64,000 nt of DNA from assembly GCF_046297615.1 (NCBI RefSeq), contig NZ_JBKBHM010000003.1, positions 248,001 through 312,000 on the forward strand. The letters are read 5' to 3'. Position 1 is the first letter of the stretch, and every line of letters begins with the position of its first letter. Below the pieces are notes generated by a model. That model was not told where the DNA came from. It ran no database searches and was given only the letters and a program-made list of their open reading frames with translations. Origin of the DNA: Limnobacter sp046297615 (GTDB lineage Bacteria > Pseudomonadota > Gammaproteobacteria > Burkholderiales > Burkholderiaceae_B). Position numbers and translations under genes: made by a program. This document shows, one piece after another, positions 18,261-28,200 of the stretch.

Positions 18261-18617
18261 GGGGTCTATCAACCGGCCGGTGAACTGCACCACACCACCC
18301 GGGCCATCGCATTGCGCAATCAATCCACCCAGGCTCAATCCGTGAGCCTGAAGTGCATCGGTACAGGCGTACATGCGGGCACCGTGGGCATGCGCTTCGC
18401 GCAGGTAGTCGCCCACTGATTTGATCTGCTGACTGCCTGAATACAGCGCATCGGCCACACCCGGTGCCAACAACAGCACTGAACGTGCAGTGAAGTAAAG
18501 CTCCACGGGCACATCGAATGCGGCCAGGGCGGAGGCATCGAAAAACGGGGTGGACAGGCGGTCCGGGTCGTTGGGGTCGCAACGCCACAACTGAAAGGCC
18601 ACACCCTGAATGCTCAT
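18237..18617 (-). CDS. DsrE/DsrF-like small protein
   Basis: A 126-residue protein without signal peptide. ALAAFDVPVELYFTARSVLLLAPG, SVGDYLREAHAHGARMYACTDALQAHGL resembles the DsrE/DsrF-like fold: strand, hydrophobic turn, then a Cys after a strand (YACTDAL) where persulfide-carrying members hold sulfur. A second Cys lies in IAQCDG. DsrE-type proteins relay sulfane sulfur. The gene overlaps the GcvH-like gene by 4 bases (ATGA) and is the last gene of the selenium block. A sulfur or selenium carrier role is speculation. Confidence 0.65.
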   Translation of the reverse strand: MSIQGVAFQLWRCDPNDPDRLSTPFFDASALAAFDVPVELYFTARSVLLLAPGVADALYSGSQQIKSVGDYLREAHAHGARMYACTDALQAHGLSLGGLIAQCDGPGGVVQFTGRLIDPSWRCLVF

Positions 18618-19063
18618 GCGTCAGCCCCATCAAGCGGCAGCAGGCGGTACAGCACCATGCGTTGCCGCACATCGCTTTCAATGGCCGGGCCCTGCTTCAA
18701 AGCGGCCACATCCTCGGCCCAGCGGCTCAGCCGGATGCGGGCCAGCCAACCTTGGCCATAAGGGTCTTGAAACGGCAGGTTGGGCTGGTCTTCAAGGGCA
18801 GCGTTCACAGCGATGACTTCCCCGCTGACCGGGGTTTTCACCGACACTACCGACTTGGCCAACTCCGCCACTGCGATGGAACGGCCTTGTTCAACCACCG
18901 TACCCAAAGGTTTGGGGCGACACATGTAAAACTCGCGGGACAACTCGATGCCCAATTGAGTAATGCCCACCGTGGCTGTGCCATCGTCGTGCAACTGAGC
19001 CCAAGTGTCCCATTCAGGCAAGTACCACAGTGTGTCCGGCCAGTGGATGTTGGCGATGTTCAC
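18614..19063 (-). CDS. GcvH-like lipoyl-carrier protein
   Basis: A 149-residue protein with the H-protein fold pattern: WYLPEWDTWAQLHDDGTATVGITQLGIELS at the N-terminus and AELAKSVVSVKTPVSGEV in the middle. Aligned on PVSGEV, the Lys in ELAKSV falls exactly where H-proteins carry lipoyl-Lys (ESVKA), so it is probably lipoylated. The start is a GTG with GAGG 7 bases upstream; the first ATG-type frame would run into the tRNA gene. No gcvT or gcvP is nearby and a DsrE-like gene follows at once, so a role outside glycine cleavage, like the lipoate-binding proteins of sulfur metabolism, should be considered. Confidence 0.78.
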   Translation of the reverse strand: MNIANIHWPDTLWYLPEWDTWAQLHDDGTATVGITQLGIELSREFYMCRPKPLGTVVEQGRSIAVAELAKSVVSVKTPVSGEVIAVNAALEDQPNLPFQDPYGQGWLARIRLSRWAEDVAALKQGPAIESDVRQRMVLYRLLPLDGADA

Positions 19064-19077
19064 GACAAGCCTCGAAT

Positions 19078-19173
19078 TGGCGGAAGGAAATGGGAGTCGA
19101 ACCCACCTGGCAACGCATGGCGCCACCCTTCAGATTTGAAGTCTGACCACCCCACCGGGGATGAATTCCTTCC
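19078..19173 (-). tRNA. selC: tRNA-Sec (anticodon UCA)
   Basis: Read on the minus strand, the gene starts GGAAGG and ends CCTTCC-G-CCA, so discriminator G and the CCA tail are encoded. The anticodon arm is CAGA-CTTCAAA-TCTG with TCA in the loop, the variable arm is long, and the T-arm reads GTGGGTTCGACTCCCAT. The total of 96 bases with CCA matches the long selenocysteine tRNA with its 8-bp acceptor stem. It sits between selB and the GcvH-like gene, 14 bases upstream of that GTG start, and was probably released from a common transcript. Confidence 0.97.
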
Positions 19174-19199
19174 AGTTAACTGCACAAGGCTGCGCACCA

Positions 19200-21149
19200 T
19201 CACGCAGCCTCCATGAAAGTGTGGAGCAGCGCACTGTCCGTGCGCAATAGGTGTCTATCCTGAACCCGGCGCAGCACGCCAACCCGGTCCAGGTACTCCA
19301 GAATCTGAATGGCGCGTTTGCGCCCCAGCCCGGTTTCATCCCGAAACGCAGCGGCCTGCACCTCACCCTGGGCTGCATGCAAACGGGCCGCAATACGCAC
19401 CAATTCAGCCATGGGCTGCGGGGCATAAAACAGGTCTTTCACCACCTGATGCAACTGGCCCTGGCTGGCCAAGCGGCCCAGTACCACCCGCATCATCACC
19501 TCGGGCTCGCCGGTGGCTTGGGCCAAATCACGCACCCACGGCGGGTCAAAGCGGGCATTGGTGAGCAGGGGCATCACCTTCTGGGCCATGCGCTCATCCA
19601 CGGCGGACAAGGTCACCGCATGCTCCGGCAATTGCAGACAAGCCCCTTTGCGCACCAGCTGGCCTGCCTCCACCCAGGCATTCACCAACACCGCGAACAC
19701 TGCGGTGTCAGCCTTGGGCAAGGCCATGCGGCGCAAACGGGCGACATCGGGGCCTGCATCGTCGGGGTGGCTCTGGTGAAAAGCCGACAACACACCCCGC
19801 ACAGTGCCCCATAAGCTGCCGAGTACGGTGCGGTGTATGGCCCAGCCTTGGCGCTCATCCAACCAATGCACAGCGCTCTGCGCCTGGGCGTGTTGGGCCA
19901 AAGCGGCGATGAACTTGGCGGGTTCAATGCCCTGACGGCCCGCCCATTGCCCCAAATTCAGCCCCAACTCGCTGGCCTGCAGTACCTTCAACACGCGTTG
20001 AAGCGGGTCCACTTCAGCCAAGGCCAGCAGCATGGCCAGCCGCGCGGGGGCCTTGCGGTAGCGCGCGGGTGGGGCATTGTCCAACACGAAGCCACCCGCC
20101 AAGGTTCGGCTGGCCGAGGTGTCGCGCAGCAACAGCCGATCGCCCCACCAGGCTGACACGGGTTGGCGGAACACCAACTGCAACAGCCCTGTTTCGCCGG
20201 GGGCCAGGGCATCGGGCTGCGCACTGCGCAGCACCGCCACCGAGGCCAGCACATCCCGAGTACCCCAGTGCACATGCACCCATTGGCCTGAACGCAGCGG
20301 TTTTTCTTCCGAACCCAGCAAGGTGATTTGCACATCAAGCCGAAGGGTGTGGTGCGCCAGTTCCGGGGCCACCAACCACGCACCTTTGGGGCAATCGTCC
20401 CGAGCCAGCGCGGCCAGGTTTAAGGCGCAGCGGTCTGCCGGTTTGGCCTGCGTCACGGTTTGGTTGTGGGCCCGAAGGCTGCGCACCCTCACGCGGTGTG
20501 CCATGCTGCCGCCGGGCAACGCCACCACTTCATCGTCCACGGCCACCTGCCCGCTTTGTACCGTGCCGGCCACCACAGTGCCCACACCGTTGAGCGTGAA
20601 ACTGCGGTCCACCGGCATGCGAAAACCCATCAAGTGGCTGGGCTCGGGTCGGCCTTTCAGGCTCACCACATGAGCCCGAAGCGCTTCGATGCCCTGCCCC
20701 GTGGTGGCGCTCACTTCAAAACGCGGGCTGTCTTCATGGGCTGTGCCTTTGAGCAGTGCGTCCACACCCGCATGCACCAAGGCCAGTTGGTCGGCATCGG
20801 CCAAATCGGTCTTGGTGATGACCACGGTGATCGACGGCACCTGCAACAGGCTGAGGATGGCCGCGTGCTCGCGGGTTTGGGGCATCACACCATCATCAGC
20901 GGCCACCAGCAGCAGCGCGTGGTCCATGCCGGTGGCACCAGCCACCATGGTGTGAATCAGTTTTTCATGACCGGGCACGTCCACAAAGGCAATGCGCTGG
21001 CGGTCGGCTCCATCCAGAAAGGCGTAGCCCAATTCAATGGAAATACCCCGCCGCCTTTCTTCCGGTAAACGGTCGGTGTGGGTGCCGGTCAAGGCCTGCA
21101 TCAGGGTGGACTTGCCGTGGTCGATGTGGCCAGCCGTGCCAATGATCAT
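19200..21149 (-). CDS. selB: Selenocysteine-specific elongation factor SelB
   Basis: A 649-residue GTPase: G1 GTAGHIDHGKST, G2 region RRRGISIELGYA, G3 DVPGHEK and G4 TKTD, then EF-Tu-like domains 2 and 3, then a C-terminal part of about 250 residues with winged-helix repeats (ending RAIQILEYLDRVGVLRRVQD) that bind the SECIS hairpin. It brings Sec-tRNA to the ribosome at in-frame UGA codons. Its start overlaps the selA stop by 4 bases and selC lies just downstream. Length is close to the E. coli protein (about 614). Confidence 0.96.
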   Translation of the reverse strand: MIIGTAGHIDHGKSTLMQALTGTHTDRLPEERRRGISIELGYAFLDGADRQRIAFVDVPGHEKLIHTMVAGATGMDHALLLVAADDGVMPQTREHAAILSLLQVPSITVVITKTDLADADQLALVHAGVDALLKGTAHEDSPRFEVSATTGQGIEALRAHVVSLKGRPEPSHLMGFRMPVDRSFTLNGVGTVVAGTVQSGQVAVDDEVVALPGGSMAHRVRVRSLRAHNQTVTQAKPADRCALNLAALARDDCPKGAWLVAPELAHHTLRLDVQITLLGSEEKPLRSGQWVHVHWGTRDVLASVAVLRSAQPDALAPGETGLLQLVFRQPVSAWWGDRLLLRDTSASRTLAGGFVLDNAPPARYRKAPARLAMLLALAEVDPLQRVLKVLQASELGLNLGQWAGRQGIEPAKFIAALAQHAQAQSAVHWLDERQGWAIHRTVLGSLWGTVRGVLSAFHQSHPDDAGPDVARLRRMALPKADTAVFAVLVNAWVEAGQLVRKGACLQLPEHAVTLSAVDERMAQKVMPLLTNARFDPPWVRDLAQATGEPEVMMRVVLGRLASQGQLHQVVKDLFYAPQPMAELVRIAARLHAAQGEVQAAAFRDETGLGRKRAIQILEYLDRVGVLRRVQDRHLLRTDSALLHTFMEAA

Positions 21150-22591
21150 GCCAACACGCTCCGCAACTGGGGTAGTTGGGCCACAAAGCCGCTGACATCT
21201 TCAAGACAACGGCAGTCCATGCACCACTGGTCGTTGTGAATGCGGCCAATCACCGGCACCGGCAACTGGCGCAAGGCAGTGGCCAGGGCGTCCAAGGCGC
21301 CACCGGGCCGCTTCTGGCCGGGCAGGGTCACGGCCAGGCCGTACGAGGGAATCACATCCACCGGCAGCGAACCTGAACCAATCTGACTCATCATGGGCTG
21401 GGCTTCAACCCGATAACGCTCCCCCAGCGCGGTTTGCAATGGGCCCAGTACACTGGCAGCAACCCGTTGAATGTCATCGACGGGTCGCGTCAACAGGCGC
21501 AGGGTTGGCAATTCTTCACGCAGCACCGAGGGGTTCAGGTACAGGCGCAGGGTGGCTTCCAAGGCTGCAAACGGCAGCTTGGACAGGCGCAGTGCCCGCT
21601 TCATGGGAAATTTGCGAATCGTCTGAAGCAAGTCCCTGCGGCCCACAATCAAACCCGCCTGCGGCCCTCCCAGCAATTTGTCGCCGGAAAAAGTCACCAC
21701 ATCACACCCATCGGCCAGGGCTTCCTGCGGCAAAGGCTCTTTGGGCAGGCCCCACTGCGACATGTCCACCAAAGCACCGCTGCCCAAATCACTGGCCAGT
21801 GGAATACCCTTGGCACGTGCCAAGGGGGCCAGCTCGGCCTCGCTCACGCTTTTGGTAAAGCCCTGCACCACATAATTGCTGGTGTGTACTTTCATGATGA
21901 GGCCGGTGCGCGGGCTGATGGCCTGTTCATAGTCTTTGAGGTGAGTGCGGTTGGTGGTGCCCACTTCAACCAAGGTGGAACCCGCGCTGGACATCACATC
22001 CGGCATGCGGAATGCACCGCCGATTTCCACCAGCTCTCCCCGTGACACAATCGATTCCTTGCCGCGCGCCAAGGCGGCGATGGTCAGCAGCACAGCGGCG
22101 GCGTTGTTGTTCACCACCGTGGCGGCCTCGGCCCCAGTGATGGTACAGATCAGTTCTTCAATGAGATCGTCCCTGTCGCCCCGCTCGCCCCGATCAAGGT
22201 CAAACTCGAGGTTGTTGGGCGTCTGCATCATGCGGGCCACATGGTCAATGGCCGCCTGACTGAGCACCGACCGCCCCAGGTTGGTGTGAATCACTGTGCC
22301 TGTCAGGTTGAACACCCGGCGCATGCGCTCGCCAAACAGCCGCTCGCACCCCTGGGCTGCCAAGGCCAGCACCGCAGAGGCTTCCACAGCAGTGGCGGGC
22401 AGCATATCGCCGTCCAACAGGCGGCGACGCAAGTCGGCCAGTGTTTGACGCAGATGCACCAGCACTTGGTCCTGGCCAAAGCGTTGAATCAGCGCATGGG
22501 TGTCGGGCAGATTGAGCAACTTGTCCACCGCGGGCAGTTGCTTCAGACTCGCCTGCGAACCATGAACCATGGATTCAGCGGGCGAATTCAT
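21146..22591 (-). CDS. selA: L-seryl-tRNA(Sec) selenium transferase SelA
   Basis: A 481-residue PLP enzyme with the SelA pattern: an N-terminal tRNA-binding domain (LPAVDKLLNLPD), EVGTTNRTHLKDYE, and the PLP-lysine motif TFSGDKLLGGPQAG. It converts Ser-tRNA(Sec) to Sec-tRNA(Sec) with selenophosphate. The upstream gene's TGA overlaps this ATG by one base (TGATG) and the downstream selB overlaps by four, so fdhE-selA-selB are translationally coupled. Confidence 0.96.
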   Translation of the reverse strand: MNSPAESMVHGSQASLKQLPAVDKLLNLPDTHALIQRFGQDQVLVHLRQTLADLRRRLLDGDMLPATAVEASAVLALAAQGCERLFGERMRRVFNLTGTVIHTNLGRSVLSQAAIDHVARMMQTPNNLEFDLDRGERGDRDDLIEELICTITGAEAATVVNNNAAAVLLTIAALARGKESIVSRGELVEIGGAFRMPDVMSSAGSTLVEVGTTNRTHLKDYEQAISPRTGLIMKVHTSNYVVQGFTKSVSEAELAPLARAKGIPLASDLGSGALVDMSQWGLPKEPLPQEALADGCDVVTFSGDKLLGGPQAGLIVGRRDLLQTIRKFPMKRALRLSKLPFAALEATLRLYLNPSVLREELPTLRLLTRPVDDIQRVAASVLGPLQTALGERYRVEAQPMMSQIGSGSLPVDVIPSYGLAVTLPGQKRPGGALDALATALRQLPVPVIGRIHNDQWCMDCRCLEDVSGFVAQLPQLRSVLA

Positions 22592-23637
22592 CAGTGCACC
22601 CCGGGGTCCGCGTTGTCGGGTGGCGGGCCGAACAACAGCATCAGGTTGTTGCCGAAGCGCACATTGCCCTGTTCAGCCACCAGTAAGTCCAGTGCCAGCG
22701 AGGCCAGGTCGTCCGCATGCGGCTCCACAAACTGGTCTTTTTCCATGTGAACAATTTTCAGGTAGTGCCCACACTGGTCGCAACATTCAGCTTGTACAGC
22801 TCCGGGCTTGAACGGAGCGCCACTGTCATCGGCATCAGCAGCCTGAAGGGACTGATAGGTGATGTCTTTGGTGTTGTCGCAGGCCACGCATTTGACACGC
22901 ACCACATGCCACTGCGTGGCACACAGGCTGCACGACACATAGCGGAAACCGCTTTGCTCGGCGCCAATGCGGGTGATGCTGGCCACAGGCCGGCTGCCGC
23001 AGCAGGGGCAGGTGGCAGTCTGGCCGGGCAATCGGCCAAAGGGCTCGGGCCTCTTGCCCGCGTGGGCGGCATGGGTGTCCACCACCAAACGGCTGAAATA
23101 CACCTGCAAACCCGCAGCCACCAATTGGGCTTGGGCCAGGTCCAGCCCATGCAGGTAGCCATTGAGCAAACGGTCTGCAAGGCGGTTGATATCCTCATCG
23201 CTTTTGGCCAGCAACTGTTCAATCACACGCGCCACAGGCTGGCCCGAATGCAGGTGCTTGAGCGGTGTCAACAGGCTGCGCAACACAGTCAACCACTGCA
23301 CATCGCGCCCATGGTGGCCGACATGCAACAAGGGCCGGTTGGCTTCAATGGCTTGGTGAATGTCGGCTGTGGTGGGCAGGCTCAGCCCGCTGACCGACTG
23401 GGCGGCTGCATGCTGCGCATCAGCCAGGTTGGCCACAAACAGCAGGTAATCCTGCATGGGGTGGCCTTGGGCCAGGTGCCGCAGGCGTGCAGCCCGCTCG
23501 GCGTACAGGCTGCCCAACGCGGGGTAAAGAATGAATTCGGCTTGGTCTTTATTCTGGACGGCGATTTCCTCGGGGCTCATCATTCGGCCCTGGGCCACGA
23601 TGGAATCCGGGTCGCGCTGATCGGTGTTGTGCTGCAT
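22591..23637 (-). CDS. fdhE: Formate dehydrogenase accessory protein FdhE
   Basis: A 348-residue protein with the FdhE zinc/iron-binding pattern: CPCCGSRPVAS, CSLCATQW, CVACDNTK and CDQCGHYLK, four CxxC pairs in the C-terminal half. FdhE binds the twin-arginine-exported formate dehydrogenase catalytic subunit during maturation in the cytoplasm. It lies between the fdn structural genes and selA. A terminator-like hairpin separates it from fdnI, so it may be partly transcribed from its own promoter. Confidence 0.93.
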   Translation of the reverse strand: MQHNTDQRDPDSIVAQGRMMSPEEIAVQNKDQAEFILYPALGSLYAERAARLRHLAQGHPMQDYLLFVANLADAQHAAAQSVSGLSLPTTADIHQAIEANRPLLHVGHHGRDVQWLTVLRSLLTPLKHLHSGQPVARVIEQLLAKSDEDINRLADRLLNGYLHGLDLAQAQLVAAGLQVYFSRLVVDTHAAHAGKRPEPFGRLPGQTATCPCCGSRPVASITRIGAEQSGFRYVSCSLCATQWHVVRVKCVACDNTKDITYQSLQAADADDSGAPFKPGAVQAECCDQCGHYLKIVHMEKDQFVEPHADDLASLALDLLVAEQGNVRFGNNLMLLFGPPPDNADPGVH

Positions 23638-23658
23638 GACATTCCTGTCCGGTGTTCA

Positions 23659-23708
23659 ATAAAAACAGACGCCCGGCGAACAAGGCTGCAAAGCCCCGCG
23701 CGCCGGGC
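23659..23708 (-). terminator. Rho-independent terminator after fdnI
   Basis: On the minus strand GCCCGGCG (23708-23701) pairs with CGCCGGGC (23678-23671), with a smaller GGCT/AGCC stem in the loop, followed within five bases by TTTTT. It lies 20 bases after the fdnI stop and before fdhE, so it may end or attenuate the fdnGHI transcript. Confidence 0.65.
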
Positions 23709-23728
23709 GGTGGAAACTGGCGTGGGGC

Positions 23729-24358
23729 TTATTGCCCTTTGCCCGTCACCTCCTTGTGCCACAAGGGGTGGTTCTGTTTGGCCCATCCTTCAGACACGTT
23801 GCCACGGGTCATGGCGCGCAAGGTGCCCTTGACCCAAATGGTGGCGTACACGTGCATGATGAGTGACAAAATCACCACCACCGCCGACAAGGCATGTAGT
23901 ACCACGGCGAAGCGAATCACCTCTATCGGGAAAAACCCACGGAAGTACGGCTGCCAAAAGGTGATGCCGGTCACCAGCAACACCAGTAGGCCACCGGCCA
24001 TGCTCCAGAACACAAACTTCTGGCCCGCGTTGTAGCGGCCCACTGGCGGCATGGCCGCTTTGTTGCCCTTGAGCATTTCGCTGGATTTGGCGATCCATTC
24101 CCGGTCCACGGGCTCAAAGCGGTTATGGTCCTTGAGCTTGACGTAGATCAGTGCGAACACGGCAAAGGCCCCCACACCCAGGAACGGGTGCAGAATCCGT
24201 GTCCATGAACCGCCACCGAAGAGGTTGGTCAGGAAGAAAAATGCCGGGTGAAAAAACGCCAGCCCCGAGAGGCCAGCCAGGATGAACAGCACCGCCATGG
24301 TCCAGTGTTTGGTCCGGGTTGCGGTGTCGTAACGGTCAAGGTAATTGCCTTTGGACAT
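23729..24358 (-). CDS. fdnI: Formate dehydrogenase-N gamma subunit, cytochrome b556
   Basis: A 209-residue membrane protein with four hydrophobic helices and the gamma-subunit pattern: RYDTATRTKHWTMAVLFILAG (first heme His), LHPFLGVGAFAVFALIY, and LHALSAVVVILSLIMHVYATIWVKG (heme histidines in the last helices). It takes electrons from the beta subunit and reduces quinone. It lies 14 bases after fdnH. Length matches FdnI/FdoI (about 211-217). Confidence 0.94.
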   Translation of the reverse strand: MSKGNYLDRYDTATRTKHWTMAVLFILAGLSGLAFFHPAFFFLTNLFGGGSWTRILHPFLGVGAFAVFALIYVKLKDHNRFEPVDREWIAKSSEMLKGNKAAMPPVGRYNAGQKFVFWSMAGGLLVLLVTGITFWQPYFRGFFPIEVIRFAVVLHALSAVVVILSLIMHVYATIWVKGTLRAMTRGNVSEGWAKQNHPLWHKEVTGKGQ

Positions 24359-24372
24359 GCTGCTCTCCCTGC

Positions 24373-25251
24373 TCAGGCCTGAGGCCCGGCGTCATCTTCC
24401 TTCACCTCCACGGGGCCCACACGCATGTAGTGGATCAGCCCTGCAAACACCGCACCGAGCATGGCGAACACGCCCAGCGGTTTTGCAATGCCTTTCCACA
24501 GCGACACCATGGGGCTGATCTGTGGGTCTTTGGGCAGACCGTGATACAGCTCAGGTTGATCGCCATGCTGCAGCACGTACATGACGTGCGTGCCACCCAC
24601 ACCCTGCGGGTCGTACAAGGCCGCATTGGCGTAGCCGCGCTCCTTGAGGTCCGTGATACGGGTGTCGGCGTAATCCTTCATGTCCTCTTTGGAACCGAAC
24701 TGGATGGCGCCGGTGGGGCAGGCTTTCACACAGGCGGGCTCAAGGCCCACACCCACCCGGTCGGAACACAGGGAGCATTTGTAGGCCTTGTTGTCGGCTT
24801 TGGAAATCCGGGGCACGTTGAACGGACAACCCGTGACGCAGTTGCCACAACCCACGCATTTTTCGGAAATGAAGTCCACAATGCCGTTGCTGTACTTGAC
24901 GATGGCACCGGGCGAAGGGCAGGCCTTCAAACACCCCGGGTCTTCGCAGTGCATGCAACCGTCCTTGCGGATCAACCACTCCAGACTGTTCTGCTCTTTC
25001 TCCACTTCCGAGAAACGCATCACCGTCCATGAATTGGGCGTGAGGTCGCGGGGGTTGTCATACGTCCCCACGTTCTCGCCCACGTCATCGCGCAGGTCAT
25101 TCCACTGCATGCAGGCCACCTGACAGGCTTTGCAGCCGATACAGGTGGAAACGTCGATCAGTTTGGCCACTTCCCGGGTCTTGCGGACCTGGGGGGGTGG
25201 CAGTGTTGTCGCCGATCGAGAGACGACATCCAGTGACTGCAATGATGCCAT
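24373..25251 (-). CDS. fdnH: Formate dehydrogenase-N beta (iron-sulfur) subunit
   Basis: A 292-residue protein with four 4Fe-4S ferredoxin motifs: CIGCKACQVAC, CMHCEDPGCLKAC, CVGCGNCVTGC and CSLCSDRV...CVKAC, and a C-terminal membrane anchor (GIAKPLGVFAMLGAVFAGLIHY). It wires the catalytic subunit to the cytochrome b subunit at the periplasmic face. The start at 25251 is chosen for its GAGGAG ribosome site; the frame runs further upstream into fdnG. It starts 10 bases after the fdnG stop. Confidence 0.95.
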   Translation of the reverse strand: MASLQSLDVVSRSATTLPPPQVRKTREVAKLIDVSTCIGCKACQVACMQWNDLRDDVGENVGTYDNPRDLTPNSWTVMRFSEVEKEQNSLEWLIRKDGCMHCEDPGCLKACPSPGAIVKYSNGIVDFISEKCVGCGNCVTGCPFNVPRISKADNKAYKCSLCSDRVGVGLEPACVKACPTGAIQFGSKEDMKDYADTRITDLKERGYANAALYDPQGVGGTHVMYVLQHGDQPELYHGLPKDPQISPMVSLWKGIAKPLGVFAMLGAVFAGLIHYMRVGPVEVKEDDAGPQA

Positions 25252-25261
25252 TGTGCTCTCC

Positions 25262-28200
25262 TCAGGCCTTCTCGATGTTGACAGTGAACGACTTGTATTC
25301 CGGGGTCTGGGTGTTCGCATCGCCCACAAACGGGGTCAATGTGTTCACGAGATAACCCGGCTTGGCCACGCCCACAAAGCCCCAGTGGTTGGGAAGCCCT
25401 ACGGTGTGCACCTTCTTGCCGTCACACTCCAGCACGGGAATGCGTTTGGTCACAACAGCCACGCACTTGATGTGGCCCCGGTTCGACGACACTTTGACCC
25501 TGTCGCCATTCTTGATGCCCTTCTCCGCAGCCAGTGCCTCGCTGATTTCCACAAACTGCTGTGGCTGGACAATCGAGGACGTTTTCACGTTCTTGGTCCA
25601 GTAGTGGAAGTGCTCGGTGAGGCGGTAGCTGGTGGCCGTGTACGGGAACTCTTTGGGTGTGCCGAAGGCTTCCATGTCCCCCTTGAACACACGCGCAGCC
25701 GGGTTGCACTTGGCAGCCGGGTTGTTCGGGTGCATGGGGTTGTTCTCCAGCGGCGTTTCAAAGGGTTCGTAGTGCTCGGGCAACGGCCCTTCCACCAAGC
25801 CGGTCGGCGTGAACAGGCGCGCCACACCTTCGGCAGTCATGATGAAGGGGTTGACGCGGTCGGCATCCAGCGGGCTGGCGTCCGGCCGAATGTCCGGCAC
25901 GTCCGACCCGGCCCAGCGCTCACCATTCCAGCCAATCAGCCTGCGCTTGGGGTCCCAGGGCTTACCCGTGGGGTCCGTGGACGCAGCGTTGTACAGAATG
26001 CGGCGGTTCGCAGGCCATGCCCAAGCCCAGCCCAATGTTTGGCCCAAGCCCCAAGGGTCGCTGTTGTCGCGGCGGGCCATCTGGTTGCCAGCCTGCGTCC
26101 AGGCACCGGAATAAATCCAGCAACCGCACGAGGTCGAACCATCGTCACGCAGCAAGCCAAAACCAGCCAACTGCTCGCCCTTCTTGGCCAACACCTTGGT
26201 GGGGTCTTTCGGGTCCAGAACATCGGCCAAGGCCTTGCCGTTGTACTCCATCGCCAGCTCTTCCGCAGAAGGGCTGTTGGGAATGCGGTACGGCCAGGTC
26301 AGGTTCAGGATGGGGTCAGGGAATGCACCGCCGTCCTTCTGGTACTTGGCTTTCAGGCGTGTGAAAATTTCCGCGACGATTTCCGGATCACCCTTGGCTT
26401 CCCCGGGTGGGGGCGCGCCTTTCCAGTGCCATTGCAACCAGCGGCTGGAGTTGGTCAGCGAACCGTCTTCCTCGGCAAAACAGGTGGAGGGGAAACGGAA
26501 CACCGTGGTCTGGATTTCCTCGGTTTTCACATCGTTGTACTCGCCGTAGTTCTTCCAGAATTCGGAAGTTTCCGTGACGAGCGGGTCGATGATGACCAGG
26601 TACTTCAGCTTGGACAGGCCATCGACGATTTTCTTCTTGTTCGGGAAAGAACCCACGGGGTTGAAGCCCTGGCAGATGTAGCCGTTGAGCTTGCCCTGGT
26701 TCATCATCTCGAACGCGTTGAGCACGTCGTAACCCTTGTCCCACTTGGGCAGGTAGTTGTAGGCCCAATTGTTTTCAGCCGTGGCCGCATTGCCCCACCA
26801 TGCCTTTTGCAGACTGACAAAGAACTTGGGATAGTTCTGCCAGAAGCTCATCTGGTTGGGCCGCAGGGGCTGAATGGTTCGAACCTTCAGGTACTCGTTG
26901 ATGTCCTGCTCGCTGTCCTTGGGCAAGCCCAGGTAACCGGGCAGCAGTTGGGACAAGAGACCAAGGTCGGTCAAGCCCTGAATGTTGCTGTGGCCACGCA
27001 AAGCGTTCATGCCACCGCCAGCCACGCCGATGTTGCCCAGCAGCAGTTGCATGATGGCCGCAGCGCGGATCATCTCCGAGCCCTGGCTGTGTTGCGTCCA
27101 GCCCAGCGCGTACATGATGGTCATGGTGCGGTTCGTCGTGCAGGTGCTGGCGATCATCTCGCAGACCTTCTCGAACTTGTCCACAGGCGTACCGGTGATC
27201 TTCGACACCATTTCCGGCGTGTACCGGGCGTAGTGCTTTTTCATGATCTGGTACACACACCGCTCATGTTCCAGCGTTGGGTCAACTTTGGCAAAGCCCT
27301 TCTCGTCTTTCTCATACCCCCAACTGGCGTTGTCGTACTTGCGCTTCTCACCGTCGTAGCCCGAGAACAGGCCATCTTCGAAGGTGTAACTCGCATTCAC
27401 GATGAACGGGGCGTTGGTGTAGTTCTTGACGTACTCGTGCTGAATTTTGTCGTTCGTCAGCAGGTAATTGATCACCCCACCGAGGAATGCAATGTCCGCA
27501 CCGGCGCGAATGGGCGCGTAGTAGTCGGCCATGGCGGCAGAACGGGTAAAGCGCGGGTCCACAACCACCAGTTTGGCTTTGCGGTCCTTCTTCGCTTCAA
27601 TCACCCACTTGAAACCCACGGGGTGAGCTTCGGCGGCGTTGCCACCCATGATGAGAACGAGGTCAGCGTTCTTGATGTCGGTCCAATGATTGGTCATTGC
27701 ACCGCGTCCGAATGTCGGAGCCAGACTGGCCACCGTCGGAGCGTGTCAAACCCTCGCTTGGTTATCGAAGACCAGCATCCCCAGGCTGCGCATCGCCTTG
27801 TGGGTGATGTACCCACTTTCATTGGACGATGCCGAAGCACACAGCATGCCGGTGGTCAACCAACGGTTGACGACTTTGCCGTCGTCCAGCGTGGAGATGA
27901 AGTTGGCGTCTCGGTCGGCCTTGAGCATCGTGACCAAGCGTTCCATCGCCTCATCCCAGCTCACGCGTTTCCACTCGTTGGAACCGGGCTCGCGGATTTC
28001 CGGGTATTTCAGTCGATTGGCGCTGTGGACAAAGTCCAGCAGACCGGCGCCTTTCGGGCACAGGGACCCCCGGCTGACCGGATGGTCAGGGTCGCCTTCG
28101 ATGTGGATGATTTCAGCCTTCGCGTTCTTGGCCTTGTCACCCAGGCTGTACATGATTACGCCGCAACCCACCGAACAATAAGGACACGTGTTCCGTGTCT

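Noticed and set aside
27733..27760. fdnG as a frameshifted or nonsense-mutated pseudogene
   Set aside because: Both halves are in one frame, the stop is TGA exactly at the known Sec position, and a matching hairpin and the selABC genes are present.
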